From the NCBI GenBank assembly GCA_944321705.1, contig CALUMG010000007.1, positions 119,643 to 183,642 on the forward strand: a stretch of 64,000 bases of DNA, in the 5' to 3' direction. Positions 1-12,505 of the stretch are shown here, piece after piece. Position 1 is the stretch's first letter; every line of letters starts with the position of its first letter. Under the pieces are notes generated by a model. The model was not told the DNA's origin. It searched no databases and worked only from the letters and a program-made list of their open reading frames with translations. The stretch comes from an uncultured Muribaculaceae bacterium. Lineage in GTDB: Bacteria; Bacteroidota; Bacteroidia; Bacteroidales; Muribaculaceae. Both the position numbers and the translations under genes were made by a program.

Positions 1-1465
1 ATTTGCTGCTCAATGCCTCATGCATGTGTTGTGCTGCTTTGCGACCATCACCCATTGCAAGTATGACAGTAGCTCCACCCCTTACGATATCACCACCGGC
101 ATACACGTCATTAAGCGACGATTTCATCGTATCTTCGTCAACAACAATTGTATTACGCTTGCTCACTTCAAGCCCTTCAATAGATCTTGGCACCAAAGGA
201 TTTGGAGAAACACCAACGCTTACAATCACAAGGTCAACGAGAACCTCCTCTATCGCACCTTCGATAGGTACCGGAGAACGTCGTCCTGAAGCATCAGGCT
301 CTCCAAGTTCCATTTTTTGCAATCGCATCAACTTCACTCTTCCCGATTCATCGCCTATATATTCTATTGGATTATGCAATGTCATGAATTCCACGCCTTC
401 TTCTTTGGCATGCTTCACCTCTTCAAGACGAGCAGGCATTTCTTCTTCTGAACGACGATACACCAATATTGCATGCTCCGCGCCCATACGTCGGGCGGTA
501 CGCACCGAATCCATTGCCGTATTTCCTCCTCCAATCACAGCTATCCGCTTGCCACGCAAAACAGGAGTATCCCAACCTTCGCTGCCGGCTCCCATCAGGT
601 TTATTCGGGTCAAATACTCGTTGCTCGACATAACGCCGTTGAGATTTTCTCCCGGAATGTTCATAAATCGAGGTAAACCTGCACCAGATGCGACAAACAC
701 GCCTTTGAAACCCATCTTGTGCAAATCATCATAGGTAAACGTCTTGCCAATTATTACATCTTTCTCAAATTTTACGCCTAAAGCCTTTAAGCCGTCAATC
801 TCATAATCCACTATCGAATTAGGCAATCTAAATTCAGGTATTCCATATTTCAACACACCTCCTATCTCATGCAAAGCTTCAAAAACAGTCACATCATATC
901 CAAGTTTGATCATGTCACCGGCAAATGACAATCCGGCAGGGCCACTGCCAACAACAGCAACCTTTATCCCATTTGGCTGAGCGACATCCGGCAATGTTTT
1001 CTTACCACTTGCACGTTCATAATCTGCCACAAATCGTTCAAGATAACCTATTGCCACAGGTTCGCTCTTCATTTTGTGATGAATGCATTTACTTTCACAC
1101 TGTTTTTCCTGTGGGCACACACGACCACAAACAGCAGGCAAAGCACTTGTCTCTTTCAATATCGCTGCTGCCGCCTCAAAATTTCCACGTTCTACGTTTT
1201 TTATGAATTTAGGGATGTTTATGCCTACGGGACAACCTGTCACACATTGCGGATTAACGCAATCAAGACATCTTTGAGCTTCAACACGAGCCATTTCAGC
1301 CGTAATTCCTTGATTGACTTCCTCACGACAAGTTATACGATATGCAGGTGACAATTCCGGCATTTTCACTCTGGGTATTTTTATTCTATCCTTTGCGCTT
1401 TTACCTTTACGCAAATCTTCACGCCATTGTTCTTGACGCGATTGGATTATATCATTATTTTCCAT
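1..1465 (-). CDS. gltA: NADPH-dependent glutamate synthase-like flavoprotein (NfnB/SudA type), 3' end cut by window
   Basis: The frame is open from the ATG at 1465 to the window edge: 488 codons, lacking only the extreme C-terminus. Cysteines C66, C69, C74, C78 and C113, C117, C123, C127 form two clusters typical of the 4Fe-4S N-terminal domain of GltD-like proteins. A GSGPAGL dinucleotide site (FAD) and a later GGGNTA site (NADPH) follow. It lies directly downstream of the FAD/2Fe-2S subunit at 1488-2270. That order is characteristic of NfnAB (electron-bifurcating NADH-dependent ferredoxin:NADP oxidoreductase) or sulfide dehydrogenase SudAB, so true glutamate synthase activity is less likely: no large GltB subunit is visible. 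The family call is firm; the physiological reaction is inferred from pairing. Confidence 0.9.
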   Translation of the reverse strand, partial: MENNDIIQSRQEQWREDLRKGKSAKDRIKIPRVKMPELSPAYRITCREEVNQGITAEMARVEAQRCLDCVNPQCVTGCPVGINIPKFIKNVERGNFEAAAAILKETSALPAVCGRVCPQEKQCESKCIHHKMKSEPVAIGYLERFVADYERASGKKTLPDVAQPNGIKVAVVGSGPAGLSFAGDMIKLGYDVTVFEALHEIGGVLKYGIPEFRLPNSIVDYEIDGLKALGVKFEKDVIIGKTFTYDDLHKMGFKGVFVASGAGLPRFMNIPGENLNGVMSSNEYLTRINLMGAGSEGWDTPVLRGKRIAVIGGGNTAMDSVRTARRMGAEHAILVYRRSEEEMPARLEEVKHAKEEGVEFMTLHNPIEYIGDESGRVKLMRLQKMELGEPDASGRRSPVPIEGAIEEVLVDLVIVSVGVSPNPLVPRSIEGLEVSKRNTIVVDEDTMKSSLNDVYAGGDIVRGGATVILAMGDGRKAAQHMHEALSSK

Positions 1466-1487
1466 TTTATCGGCCTATAATAAATTT

Positions 1488-2270
1488 TTACTTATATGAT
1501 TTCAATCTCATCATCAATTGATCAAAATCCACTTCATGTGCATCAAATTCAGGGCCGTCGACACAAACAAATTTAGTTTTTCCACCGACGGTTACACGAC
1601 ACGCACCGCACATTCCTGTTCCATCCACCATAATTGCATTTAACGAACACTCTGTAGGTATGTTATATTGCTTCGTCAACAATGAAACAAATTTCATCAT
1701 TATGGCAGGCCCTATAGTTACAACCTTGTCAACCTTTTCTCGTTTTATCACTTCTTCGACACCGGCAGTAACAAGTCCTTTCTTGCCATAGCTGCCGTCA
1801 TCGGTCATTATAATAACATCATCGCTATACTCACGCACCTCTTTTTCAAGTATAATCAAATCCTTGCTTCGCGCAGCAAGTACGCTTACCACTCTATTAC
1901 CTGCTTTTTTAAAAGCAGTCAATATCGGCAATAATGGAGCAACTCCCACACCGCCACCACAACACAGCACAGTGCCATACTTTTCAATCCGAGTAGCTTG
2001 TCCAAGTGGCCCAACTACATCTGCAAGGCATTCTCCCGGTTCAAGAGCTGATATTTTATGTGATGACAAGCCCACATCTTGAATTACGAGCGTTATCGTC
2101 CCTTTACTCGTGTCGGCATCGGCTATCGTCAAAGGTATTCTCTCTCCATGTGCGTCGCAACGGACTATCACAAAATGGCCCGCACGACGCGACTTAGCAA
2201 TCAAAGGCGCTTCAACGACAAGTTTCACGACCTTGTCCGAAAAGTGCTCCTTACTTATTATTCTATTCAT
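1488..2270 (-). CDS. nfnA: Sulfide/dihydroorotate dehydrogenase-like FAD/NAD-binding subunit (NfnA/SudB type)
   Basis: A 260-residue ferredoxin reductase-like protein. The N-terminal half is an FAD-binding barrel, then a nucleotide-binding fold with the glycine-rich GGGVGVAPLLP. The C-terminal module carries C208, C221, C224 and C236 (GMCGACR, then FVCVDGPEFD), the usual 2Fe-2S ligands of PyrK/NfnA proteins. I start at the ATG at 2270 (MNRIISKEH); the frame runs 12 codons further upstream, but those residues are unlike the family's N-terminus. The gene ends 22 bases before the larger flavoprotein, so the two form an operon and probably one cytoplasmic complex passing electrons between NAD(H), NADP(H) and ferredoxin. 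A TATTTTTG box on the minus strand at 2294-2301 could be the -7 element. Confidence 0.88.
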   Translation of the reverse strand: MNRIISKEHFSDKVVKLVVEAPLIAKSRRAGHFVIVRCDAHGERIPLTIADADTSKGTITLVIQDVGLSSHKISALEPGECLADVVGPLGQATRIEKYGTVLCCGGGVGVAPLLPILTAFKKAGNRVVSVLAARSKDLIILEKEVREYSDDVIIMTDDGSYGKKGLVTAGVEEVIKREKVDKVVTIGPAIMMKFVSLLTKQYNIPTECSLNAIMVDGTGMCGACRVTVGGKTKFVCVDGPEFDAHEVDFDQLMMRLKSYK

Positions 2271-2431
2271 ATTATAATCACTTAGTTTCTTTACAAAAAT
2301 AACCAATAATTAGGATATAGCATAAAATCCATTTATATATTAAAAACTTTTTTAATATACATTAATTCAGCAAAAACATTTTGCATAAATCTTTTATTCT
2401 GACAAAATTATAATAAATACTTTTTTTGCGT

Positions 2432-2439
2432 TAACTTTG
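2432..2439 (+). promoter_or_regulatory. Bacteroidetes -7 box for the GH2 gene
   Basis: TAACTTTG matches TAnnTTTG exactly, 45 bases before the GH2 start. I see no convincing TTTG at the -33 spacing. The remaining space between the divergent genes (2271-2484) is very AT-rich and includes an AT palindrome at 2336-2359. Confidence 0.6.
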
Positions 2440-2469
2440 AATTATTGATACAAACAACTAACAACTTAA

Positions 2470-5628
<3,159 letters not shown>

Positions 5629-5650
5629 AACGACAACTCTATCATTACCA

Positions 5651-5688
5651 CATCCCACCATTGAACATATTATCACAATGGTGGGATG
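5651..5688 (+). terminator. Palindromic hairpin after the GH2 gene
   Basis: CATCCCACCATTG and CAATGGTGGGATG form a perfect 13-bp stem starting 22 bases after the stop codon. The following T-run is weak (TTTAATTA), so termination may be partial. Confidence 0.65.
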
Positions 5689-5714
5689 TTTAATTATATC
5701 AACATGGTAACTTA

Positions 5715-5746
5715 TTTGCAATATTTTAAAATAATGTCTAACTTGC
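5715..5746 (+). promoter_or_regulatory. Probable promoter of the lipoprotein-amylase pair
   Basis: TTTG at 5715-5718, a 20-base spacer, then TAACTTGC at 5739-5746. The last element deviates from TAnnTTTG, so this is a moderate match. The start codon lies 28 bases downstream. Confidence 0.45.
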
Positions 5747-5773
5747 ACAAGAAAGGATAACGGAAAATAAATA

Positions 5774-7948
5774 ATGAGAAATATAATCCATTCCATCATA
5801 TGTTCAATCTCACTTATGGCTGTTTTGATAGCGACAAGCTGTCAAAACAATAACATGAGCAATGATGTTATTTCTCAAAATAATTCTTTCTCTGTTACCG
5901 GAACATTCATAAAAGAAGATAGCATTACTTATGAAGCCATCAGTGGAACACAAATAATATCCTACCATGAAAATAATGGGCTACGCTCCGAAATAAAATC
6001 AATATGGCACATCGACAGCATCGATGCACATTATCCTCGATATTCTTCTGACGAAACACTCGTCGACGCGCTTTACAATATGGCTATTGATGAAATAAAT
6101 AAATGCCATAATAAAAATTTGTCTACACACGACATTTCCTATGCTGTTTTATTAGCCCTCGCTCATATCAACCCGACATTGTCAATGTCTTGGTTAAGTT
6201 CAAGGGTAAAAAACGGCCATGTAATTCAAGACATGACCGCCGACAACCATGGATGGCCCATAATAAACGACCGCATAATATGGGCATCGGCAGCCTGGGA
6301 GGTTTATAAAGTTTCTGGAGATAAATATTGGCTTGAATATGCCTACAATGTCATAAAAAACACAATTGAAGAAGACGCCAACATAATATTTGATTACGAA
6401 TTACGGCTTGCCCACGGTGCAATGCCAGTAATCGACAACGATCCAAGTAAATATTATCCTGAATGGGCGCATGCTGTTGATATTCTTGAATCTATGCCTT
6501 TAAGTACTAATATATTATATGCAAATGCATATTATATTCTTGCAGAAATGGCCGATGAATTAAAAATAGACAATAATTATCGCAAAACTTTCAAACGATT
6601 AAAAAATGCCATAAACCAAAATCTATGGATTGAAGATAATGAATGTTACAGTGCATATCTTTATGGAGAATTCTATCGCACTCCGGCTCCCATGCTTGAC
6701 AATTTGGGGCAGGCACTAAGCATAATATGGGACATTGCCGAAGATGACAGAGCTGCAAATCTATTAGCCAATACTCCATTTGCCGAATTTGGCATTGTGC
6801 AATGTTATCCTGCAATCAGTTCTGTCAAATATATTAGCTACCCATACTTGCAAGCTATCTGGAACATGGCTGCAGCCAAAGACGGGAACGAAAGTGTGTT
6901 GCGCCACGGACTCGGAGCATTATATCGGTCGGCTGCGATACATGGATCACACAATTGCATAGTTGTTTCTAAAACAGGCGAAATAGAAAGTTATAACAAC
7001 TCTACGGGCATAATTAACGCCACAGGGAATATTGCAATGATTCTCCATATTTTCGCAGGAATGACATTCCACCCTTATGGCATCGAATTTAATCCGGTTG
7101 TCCCATTGTGCATTGATGGCACAAAAGTAATCAACGGATTCAAATACCGACAAGCAAGACTTGACATAACAATCGAAGGTTCGGGCAATGAAATAGACAA
7201 ATTCTTGCTGGACAACATACTCAAAACAGACAATTTGATTCCAGACACAATAAAAGGACACCATACAATTAAAATAATCCTGAAGCAAGGACATAAATAT
7301 TCGCAAAGAATATCTTTTATGCATGGCTCTGAATTACGACATCTGCCTACAACACCTTCAATAATGTGTAACAATGATTCTTGCCACATATATGATTATG
7401 ACACCTCATGTTCTTTATTCATAAATGGTGAAAAAAAATCATTTGAACCAACATTTTCTATTTCACAATGTTCTCCAGTCGACTATTTTACAATTATATC
7501 GGCTGCAAACGAAAAAGGATTCTTGTCGACACCGTTTGAATACATAATGTATGACAACAATGCCGTCGATTCTTCAAAATCACACAACAATAATCATATT
7601 CTTATACGGAAGGCAAACAAATTCAATTTGTCCACGACATGTGACACTTGTTTAACTTTTAAAATAGAAACAGCCGAAGCCGGACGATACCTCATAGACC
7701 TTGAATATGATGTTGACTCCTGCGAGTATAAATACTTGACATATTCAATCATCGTCAATACCCACAAACAAGGATCATTGATATTGCCTTTATCTAAAGA
7801 GGGCGAACAATCAAGCAATGTGACTCGAATCGAATTAATAAAAGGAATCAACACGATACAATTAAAAAATATAAAACCAGCAAACGACAAACATGACAAT
7901 ATAACCTTGAAATACTTCAGGGTAATTAAAAACAATTTCAATAATTAA
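5774..7948 (+). CDS. Lipoprotein with six-hairpin glycosidase-like core, function unknown
   Basis: A 724-residue protein with a lipoprotein signal: a hydrophobic stretch followed by ATSC, the cysteine being residue 23. Residues about 130-430 look like the helical (alpha/alpha)6 toroid of GH15/GH63/GH37/GH94-type enzymes, with segments such as HGWPIINDRIIWASAAWEVY, DYELRLAHGAM and GQALSIIWD. The last 200 residues are beta-rich and may bind carbohydrate. It ends 15 bases before the GH13 amylase and surely shares its transcript, so a role in alpha-glucan or oligosaccharide breakdown at the cell surface or in the periplasm is the best guess. I cannot assign a family or catalytic residues with confidence. 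Confidence 0.6.
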   Translation: MRNIIHSIICSISLMAVLIATSCQNNNMSNDVISQNNSFSVTGTFIKEDSITYEAISGTQIISYHENNGLRSEIKSIWHIDSIDAHYPRYSSDETLVDALYNMAIDEINKCHNKNLSTHDISYAVLLALAHINPTLSMSWLSSRVKNGHVIQDMTADNHGWPIINDRIIWASAAWEVYKVSGDKYWLEYAYNVIKNTIEEDANIIFDYELRLAHGAMPVIDNDPSKYYPEWAHAVDILESMPLSTNILYANAYYILAEMADELKIDNNYRKTFKRLKNAINQNLWIEDNECYSAYLYGEFYRTPAPMLDNLGQALSIIWDIAEDDRAANLLANTPFAEFGIVQCYPAISSVKYISYPYLQAIWNMAAAKDGNESVLRHGLGALYRSAAIHGSHNCIVVSKTGEIESYNNSTGIINATGNIAMILHIFAGMTFHPYGIEFNPVVPLCIDGTKVINGFKYRQARLDITIEGSGNEIDKFLLDNILKTDNLIPDTIKGHHTIKIILKQGHKYSQRISFMHGSELRHLPTTPSIMCNNDSCHIYDYDTSCSLFINGEKKSFEPTFSISQCSPVDYFTIISAANEKGFLSTPFEYIMYDNNAVDSSKSHNNNHILIRKANKFNLSTTCDTCLTFKIETAEAGRYLIDLEYDVDSCEYKYLTYSIIVNTHKQGSLILPLSKEGEQSSNVTRIELIKGINTIQLKNIKPANDKHDNITLKYFRVIKNNFNN

Positions 7949-7963
7949 CAATTTATTAAAAAC

Positions 7964-9820
7964 ATGAACTACCTAAGAACACTTATCGTTGCGCTTGCAC
8001 TTATAATGAGCATGGGCGCGTATGCAAAAGACAAGCATGAAAACAACATCAGCGTGGAACCTCCGTTTTGGTGGGCCGGAATGAAAATCGAGAATTTACA
8101 GCTCATTGTAAATGCTCCTCAAATAAGAGATGCCGAGCCATCCATAAGCTATCCCGGCATCAAAATCGACAGTGTCGTAAGACTCGACAGTCCCAATTAT
8201 CAAATAATATATCTTAATGTTGCATCTTCCGCAACTCCCGGCAAAATGGATATATTTTTTAAAAATGGGAAAAAAAGTTCCAAAATAACTTATGAGCTAA
8301 GGAAACGTGACGGAGTCCTGCCAAATACTTTCACATCGGAAGATGTCTTATATCTGATAATGCCCGACAGATTTGCAGATGGAGATACGACAAACAATAA
8401 TATTACAGAAGGACTTGACTTCCCTGTACAAGTAAATCGCAACAGCCCAAATGCAAGACACGGAGGAGACCTAAAGGGGATTGAACAACATCTCGATTAC
8501 ATTGAATCGCTCGGCATGACGGCAATATGGCTTAATCCGGTGCTTGAAAACGACATGCCCGGAGGATCATATCACGGATATGCAACAACCAACTATTATA
8601 AAGTTGACCCTCGTTTCGGAACAAATGAAGATTATGTCAACCTTATAGCAAAAGCACACGAAAAAGACATGAAGGTCGTGATGGACATGATATTCAACCA
8701 CAGCGGAAGCGAACACCCTTGGATGAAAGACATGCCGTCAAAAGATTGGTATAACAATCCTGATGGGGATGTAATGACAAATTTCCGATTATCTACAATC
8801 AATGACCCTTATGCAAGCAAATATGACTATGAGCGTTCGGTAAAAGGATGGTTTGTTCCATCTATGCCCGACCTAAACCAATGCAACCCGCATGTCATGA
8901 AATATTTGATCCAAAATTCAATATGGTGGATTGAATACAGTAAAATTGACGGAATCCGAATGGATACATACCCATACGCAGACATGCAACCCATGGCTCA
9001 ATGGATTATTGATGTAAGGACTGAATATCCAGGATTTAATATCGTTGGAGAATGTTGGTATGGAGATGTACCCGGAACTGCTTATTGGCAAGAAGGCAAT
9101 AGTTTAAATGCTAATAATACAATGCTTCCTACCGTTATGGACTTCCCGACAATGCTAATTGCCAACAGCACATTCCATGGCAATACTTTAGAATACGGAA
9201 AGGGATTAAACGAAATATACAACCGTCTCTCTCTCGATTACTTATATAAAGACACTCAATCGGTCTTGACATTCCTTGATAACCATGACACTGATAGATT
9301 CTTACTTGAAATGCCTAAGAATCTTGACTCTTGGAAACAAGGCATAGCATTCCTTCTCACAACTCGCGGCATTCCTCAAATTTATTATGGTACCGAATTG
9401 TTAATGAACGGAACTAAAAAAATATCAGACGGAAACATTCGCCTTGATGTGCCCGGAGGATTCCCCGGCGACGAACACAATGAATTTACAGCAGCCGGAC
9501 GTAGTGAACTTCAAAATGAAGCATATGACTTCATCGCAAAACTTGCAAAATGGAGAAAAGGCAACAAAGTTATTTCCCAAGGTAAACTACTCCATTTCAT
9601 GCCCGAAAATGGCTTATATGTATATCAACGCAGCCTTGATGGTAATAAGCGCGTCATTGTGATGATGAACGGAACCGACAAGCAACTTGACGTAGACATG
9701 AAACCATATAAGGAAATCTTAGAACCGGGGAATGCATTACGCGATGTCATTACGGGAGAAACTATCACAATTATTCCAACGATGACTTTTGAACCTCGTG
9801 CCCTGTATATCCTTGAATAA
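7964..9820 (+). CDS. Secreted GH13 alpha-amylase/neopullulanase-like enzyme
   Basis: A 618-residue protein with a signal peptide ending near GAYAK. An N-terminal beta-sandwich like that of cyclomaltodextrinases (residues about 30-125) precedes the GH13 barrel. Conserved GH13 regions are visible: D241 in MDMIFNH, nucleophile D334 in GIRMDTYPY, acid/base E363 in VGECWYGD, and transition-state stabiliser D442 in FLDNHDTDR. A small C-terminal beta domain ends the protein. Relatives in Bacteroides (SusA-like periplasmic enzymes) cut alpha-1,4 links in maltooligosaccharides or pullulan. The preceding lipoprotein gene is 15 bases away; a strong terminator follows. Confidence 0.92.
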   Translation: MNYLRTLIVALALIMSMGAYAKDKHENNISVEPPFWWAGMKIENLQLIVNAPQIRDAEPSISYPGIKIDSVVRLDSPNYQIIYLNVASSATPGKMDIFFKNGKKSSKITYELRKRDGVLPNTFTSEDVLYLIMPDRFADGDTTNNNITEGLDFPVQVNRNSPNARHGGDLKGIEQHLDYIESLGMTAIWLNPVLENDMPGGSYHGYATTNYYKVDPRFGTNEDYVNLIAKAHEKDMKVVMDMIFNHSGSEHPWMKDMPSKDWYNNPDGDVMTNFRLSTINDPYASKYDYERSVKGWFVPSMPDLNQCNPHVMKYLIQNSIWWIEYSKIDGIRMDTYPYADMQPMAQWIIDVRTEYPGFNIVGECWYGDVPGTAYWQEGNSLNANNTMLPTVMDFPTMLIANSTFHGNTLEYGKGLNEIYNRLSLDYLYKDTQSVLTFLDNHDTDRFLLEMPKNLDSWKQGIAFLLTTRGIPQIYYGTELLMNGTKKISDGNIRLDVPGGFPGDEHNEFTAAGRSELQNEAYDFIAKLAKWRKGNKVISQGKLLHFMPENGLYVYQRSLDGNKRVIVMMNGTDKQLDVDMKPYKEILEPGNALRDVITGETITIIPTMTFEPRALYILE

Positions 9821-9841
9821 TAAATAAAGTCATGTCCATTT

Positions 9842-9884
9842 AAAGGTCGCAAGCATCACAACAACTTGCGACCTTTATTTTTTG
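9842..9884 (+). terminator. Rho-independent terminator after the GH13 gene
   Basis: AAAGGTCGCAAG pairs with CTTGCGACCTTT across an 11-base loop and is followed by ATTTTTT. Confidence 0.88.
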
Positions 9885-9926
9885 CGTATCCTTATTTAGA
9901 ATTATTATAAATAATATTTAATCATC

Positions 9927-9960
9927 TTTGCTTTTCTCCTAAATATTATCATTAACTTTG
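9927..9960 (+). promoter_or_regulatory. Promoter of feoAB
   Basis: TTTG (9927-9930), 22 bases, then TAACTTTG (9953-9960), a full match to the Bacteroidetes housekeeping promoter. The start codon is 26 bases downstream. I see no clear Fur-type inverted repeat. Confidence 0.7.
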
Positions 9961-9986
9961 CACAACAATAATTAATTATTAAAACA

Positions 9987-12389
9987 ATGACGAAACTTTC
10001 TGAATTAAAAACAGGAGAACATGGAACGATTGTCAAAATTCTGGGACATGGAGCCTTTAGAAAACGTGTCATAGAAATGGGCTTCGTTCGCGGACATAAT
10101 GTAAAAGTTCTTCTGAATGCCCCTTTAAAAGACCCCATAAAATACAAAATACTTGATTATGAAATCTCATTACGACGCAGTGAAGCCGATTTAATAGAAG
10201 TCGTAAAAGAGAACGAATACATACAAAAAGAAAAGCAATTCCCCTCTGCAACCATCGACAGTAACGACGTTGATACAGGTGATGCCAATTATGAAATAGA
10301 ACGTGAAAAAAACACTATAAACATAGCCCTCATCGGCAATCCGAATTGTGGTAAAACTTCATTGTTCAATGAATTATGCAACGGTCATGAACGTGTGGGC
10401 AATTATAGCGGCGTTACCGTTGATGCTAAAGACGGCCATTTTGATTACGGAGGGTTTCATTTTAAAGTCGTGGACCTTCCCGGGACATACTCCCTCTCAT
10501 CCTATTCTCCAGAAGAAAGATATGTGAGAAAATACTTAAAAGATGAAACTCCCGATGTAATAATCAATGTTGTTGTCGCATCCAATCTCGAACGCAATTT
10601 GTACTTGACCACCGAACTAATTGACATGGACCGGAGCATGGTAATCGCTTTGAACATGTATGACGAACTTGAAGCAAGTGGTGCAAAACTTGACCATGAA
10701 CAGTTGGGTAAAATGATTGGCGTACCTATTATTCCTACAGTGTCAAAGTCGGGAAAAGGTATAAAGAACCTACTCGATACCATCATACAAGTCTTTGAAA
10801 ACACCAACAAAACCGTAAGGCATGTCCATGTGAACCTTGGCTCTGAAATAGAAGAAGCCATAACGGTACTTAAAAATGAAATAAAGAAAAGTTCATTACC
10901 TATTTCACAAAAATTTTCTCCGCGTTATATCGCCATAAAATTACTAGAGAATGATTCTGAGGTTCTTGAAGAACTTAAGAACGCTCCCGACCTTGATTCA
11001 TGGATACAATTGCGAGACAAAGCTGTGGAACATATAGAAACGGTGGGCAATGAAGACATAATGTCTGCTATAGCAAGCGAAAAATATGGGTTCATTTCGG
11101 GTGCCTTAAAAGAAACGATGACTCCCGAAACAAAAACAAGCGAACAAAAGACTACTGACATCATAGACACTATCGTGACCCATAAGCTATTCGGATTCCC
11201 TATATTCCTGCTGATAATGTGGTTCATCTTCTGGGTTACATTTGAATTAGGTTCATATCCTATGGATTGGATTGATGCCGGAGTATCATGGTTATCCGAT
11301 ACCGTGCGTGAATTCATGCCTGCAGGTCCGTTGAAAGACCTCATTGTCGATGGTATCATAGGAGGTGTCGGAGGAGTGATAGTTTTCCTTCCAAACATCA
11401 TGATATTATACTTCTTCATTTCATTCATGGAAGATTCCGGATACATGGCCCGAGCCGCATTCATAATGGACAAGATAATGCATAAAATGGGGTTGCATGG
11501 TAAATCTTTCATCCCTTTAATCATGGGATTTGGATGCAACGTTCCTGCGGTAATGTCCTCTCGCATCATAGAAAGCCGCAGCAGCCGTCTCATCACCATG
11601 CTTATAATACCATTCATGTCCTGTAGCGCACGTCTACCGATATACTTGTTGCTCGTGGGCACATTCTTCCCGTCAAACGCTTCTTTTGTCATCCTTTCAT
11701 TATATATATTAAGCATAATAGTGGCCATAATAACGGCAAAACTGATGCGCAAGACCATGTTCAAAAAAGACGAAACACCGTTTGTAATGGAACTGCCGCC
11801 CTACCGTGTCCCTACAATGAAAGCTTCATTACATCACATGTGGGAAAAAGGTGAACAATACTTGAGGAAAATGGGTGGTGTGATTTTAATAGGTAGCATC
11901 GCAATTTGGGCATTAAGCTATTTCCCACGCGACTTCAATAAAAGCAACGAGCAAATGACTGCCACTGAAATTGCAACACAACAACAAAACAGCTATCTGG
12001 CATCAATAGGACGATTCTTTGAACCGGTGGTTGAGCCGCTTGGATTCAACTGGAAAGGCTCAGTTGCCCTTATAAGTGGTGCTACTGCCAAGGAAATAGT
12101 CGTATCTACTCTCGGAGTCCTGTACTCTAACGATAATGACTCAGCCGAAAGTTTATCTCAACGCATTGCCGAGGTAAACCCGGAAACAGGTACACCCGAT
12201 TTCACACCTCTCGTGGCTCTCAGTTTTATGGTGTTTGTCGTGCTATATTTCCCATGCATTGCAACAATAGTGGCAATTTCGCGAGAGGCCGGAGGATGGA
12301 AATACGGAGCATTTACAATCCTGTACAACACAGCTGTCGCTTGGATTTTCTCATTTATAGTCTACCAAGTAGGTTCTCTATTTCTATAA
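9987..12389 (+). CDS. feoB: Ferrous iron transporter, FeoA-FeoB fusion
   Basis: An 800-residue inner-membrane protein joining a FeoA SH3-like domain (residues 1-75) to FeoB. The GTPase domain has the P-loop GNPNCGKTS from residue 117, DLPGTYSLSSYSPEE as G3/switch, and NMYDE as G4. A helical linker follows, then the membrane part with the two gate repeats (about 440-800). FeoB imports Fe(II) under low oxygen; FeoA is normally a separate small partner. The fusion is common in Bacteroidetes. The gene stands alone between two terminators, with its own promoter. Confidence 0.96.
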   Translation: MTKLSELKTGEHGTIVKILGHGAFRKRVIEMGFVRGHNVKVLLNAPLKDPIKYKILDYEISLRRSEADLIEVVKENEYIQKEKQFPSATIDSNDVDTGDANYEIEREKNTINIALIGNPNCGKTSLFNELCNGHERVGNYSGVTVDAKDGHFDYGGFHFKVVDLPGTYSLSSYSPEERYVRKYLKDETPDVIINVVVASNLERNLYLTTELIDMDRSMVIALNMYDELEASGAKLDHEQLGKMIGVPIIPTVSKSGKGIKNLLDTIIQVFENTNKTVRHVHVNLGSEIEEAITVLKNEIKKSSLPISQKFSPRYIAIKLLENDSEVLEELKNAPDLDSWIQLRDKAVEHIETVGNEDIMSAIASEKYGFISGALKETMTPETKTSEQKTTDIIDTIVTHKLFGFPIFLLIMWFIFWVTFELGSYPMDWIDAGVSWLSDTVREFMPAGPLKDLIVDGIIGGVGGVIVFLPNIMILYFFISFMEDSGYMARAAFIMDKIMHKMGLHGKSFIPLIMGFGCNVPAVMSSRIIESRSSRLITMLIIPFMSCSARLPIYLLLVGTFFPSNASFVILSLYILSIIVAIITAKLMRKTMFKKDETPFVMELPPYRVPTMKASLHHMWEKGEQYLRKMGGVILIGSIAIWALSYFPRDFNKSNEQMTATEIATQQQNSYLASIGRFFEPVVEPLGFNWKGSVALISGATAKEIVVSTLGVLYSNDNDSAESLSQRIAEVNPETGTPDFTPLVALSFMVFVVLYFPCIATIVAISREAGGWKYGAFTILYNTAVAWIFSFIVYQVGSLFL

Positions 12390-12403
12390 ACCTTAATAAC
12401 ATC

Positions 12404-12455
12404 AAAAATGCGAGCATGAAGAAAGCATTAACACACCCATGCTCGCATTTTTTAT
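12404..12455 (+). terminator. Terminator of feoAB
   Basis: AAAATGCGAGCAT pairs with ATGCTCGCATTTT over a loop of about 22 bases and is followed by a T-run. Confidence 0.82.
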
Positions 12456-12466
12456 TTAATAATAAT

Positions 12467-12474
12467 TAAATTTG
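12467..12474 (+). promoter_or_regulatory. -7 box for the GH95-GH51 operon
   Basis: TAAATTTG matches TAnnTTTG 31 bases before the GH95 start. The expected -33 zone overlaps the arm of the feoAB terminator and has no exact TTTG. Confidence 0.5.
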
Positions 12475-12505
12475 TGATACATAATCAATAACCTAAAACA
12501 AAAAC

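Noticed and set aside
3..734. Long plus-strand frame of 243 codons
   Set aside because: It is the antisense shadow of the gltA-like gene, whose minus-strand translation shows clear motifs.
10925..11764. 279-codon minus-strand frame
   Set aside because: Antisense to the membrane domain of feoAB; Met/Ile-rich composition reflects the opposite strand.
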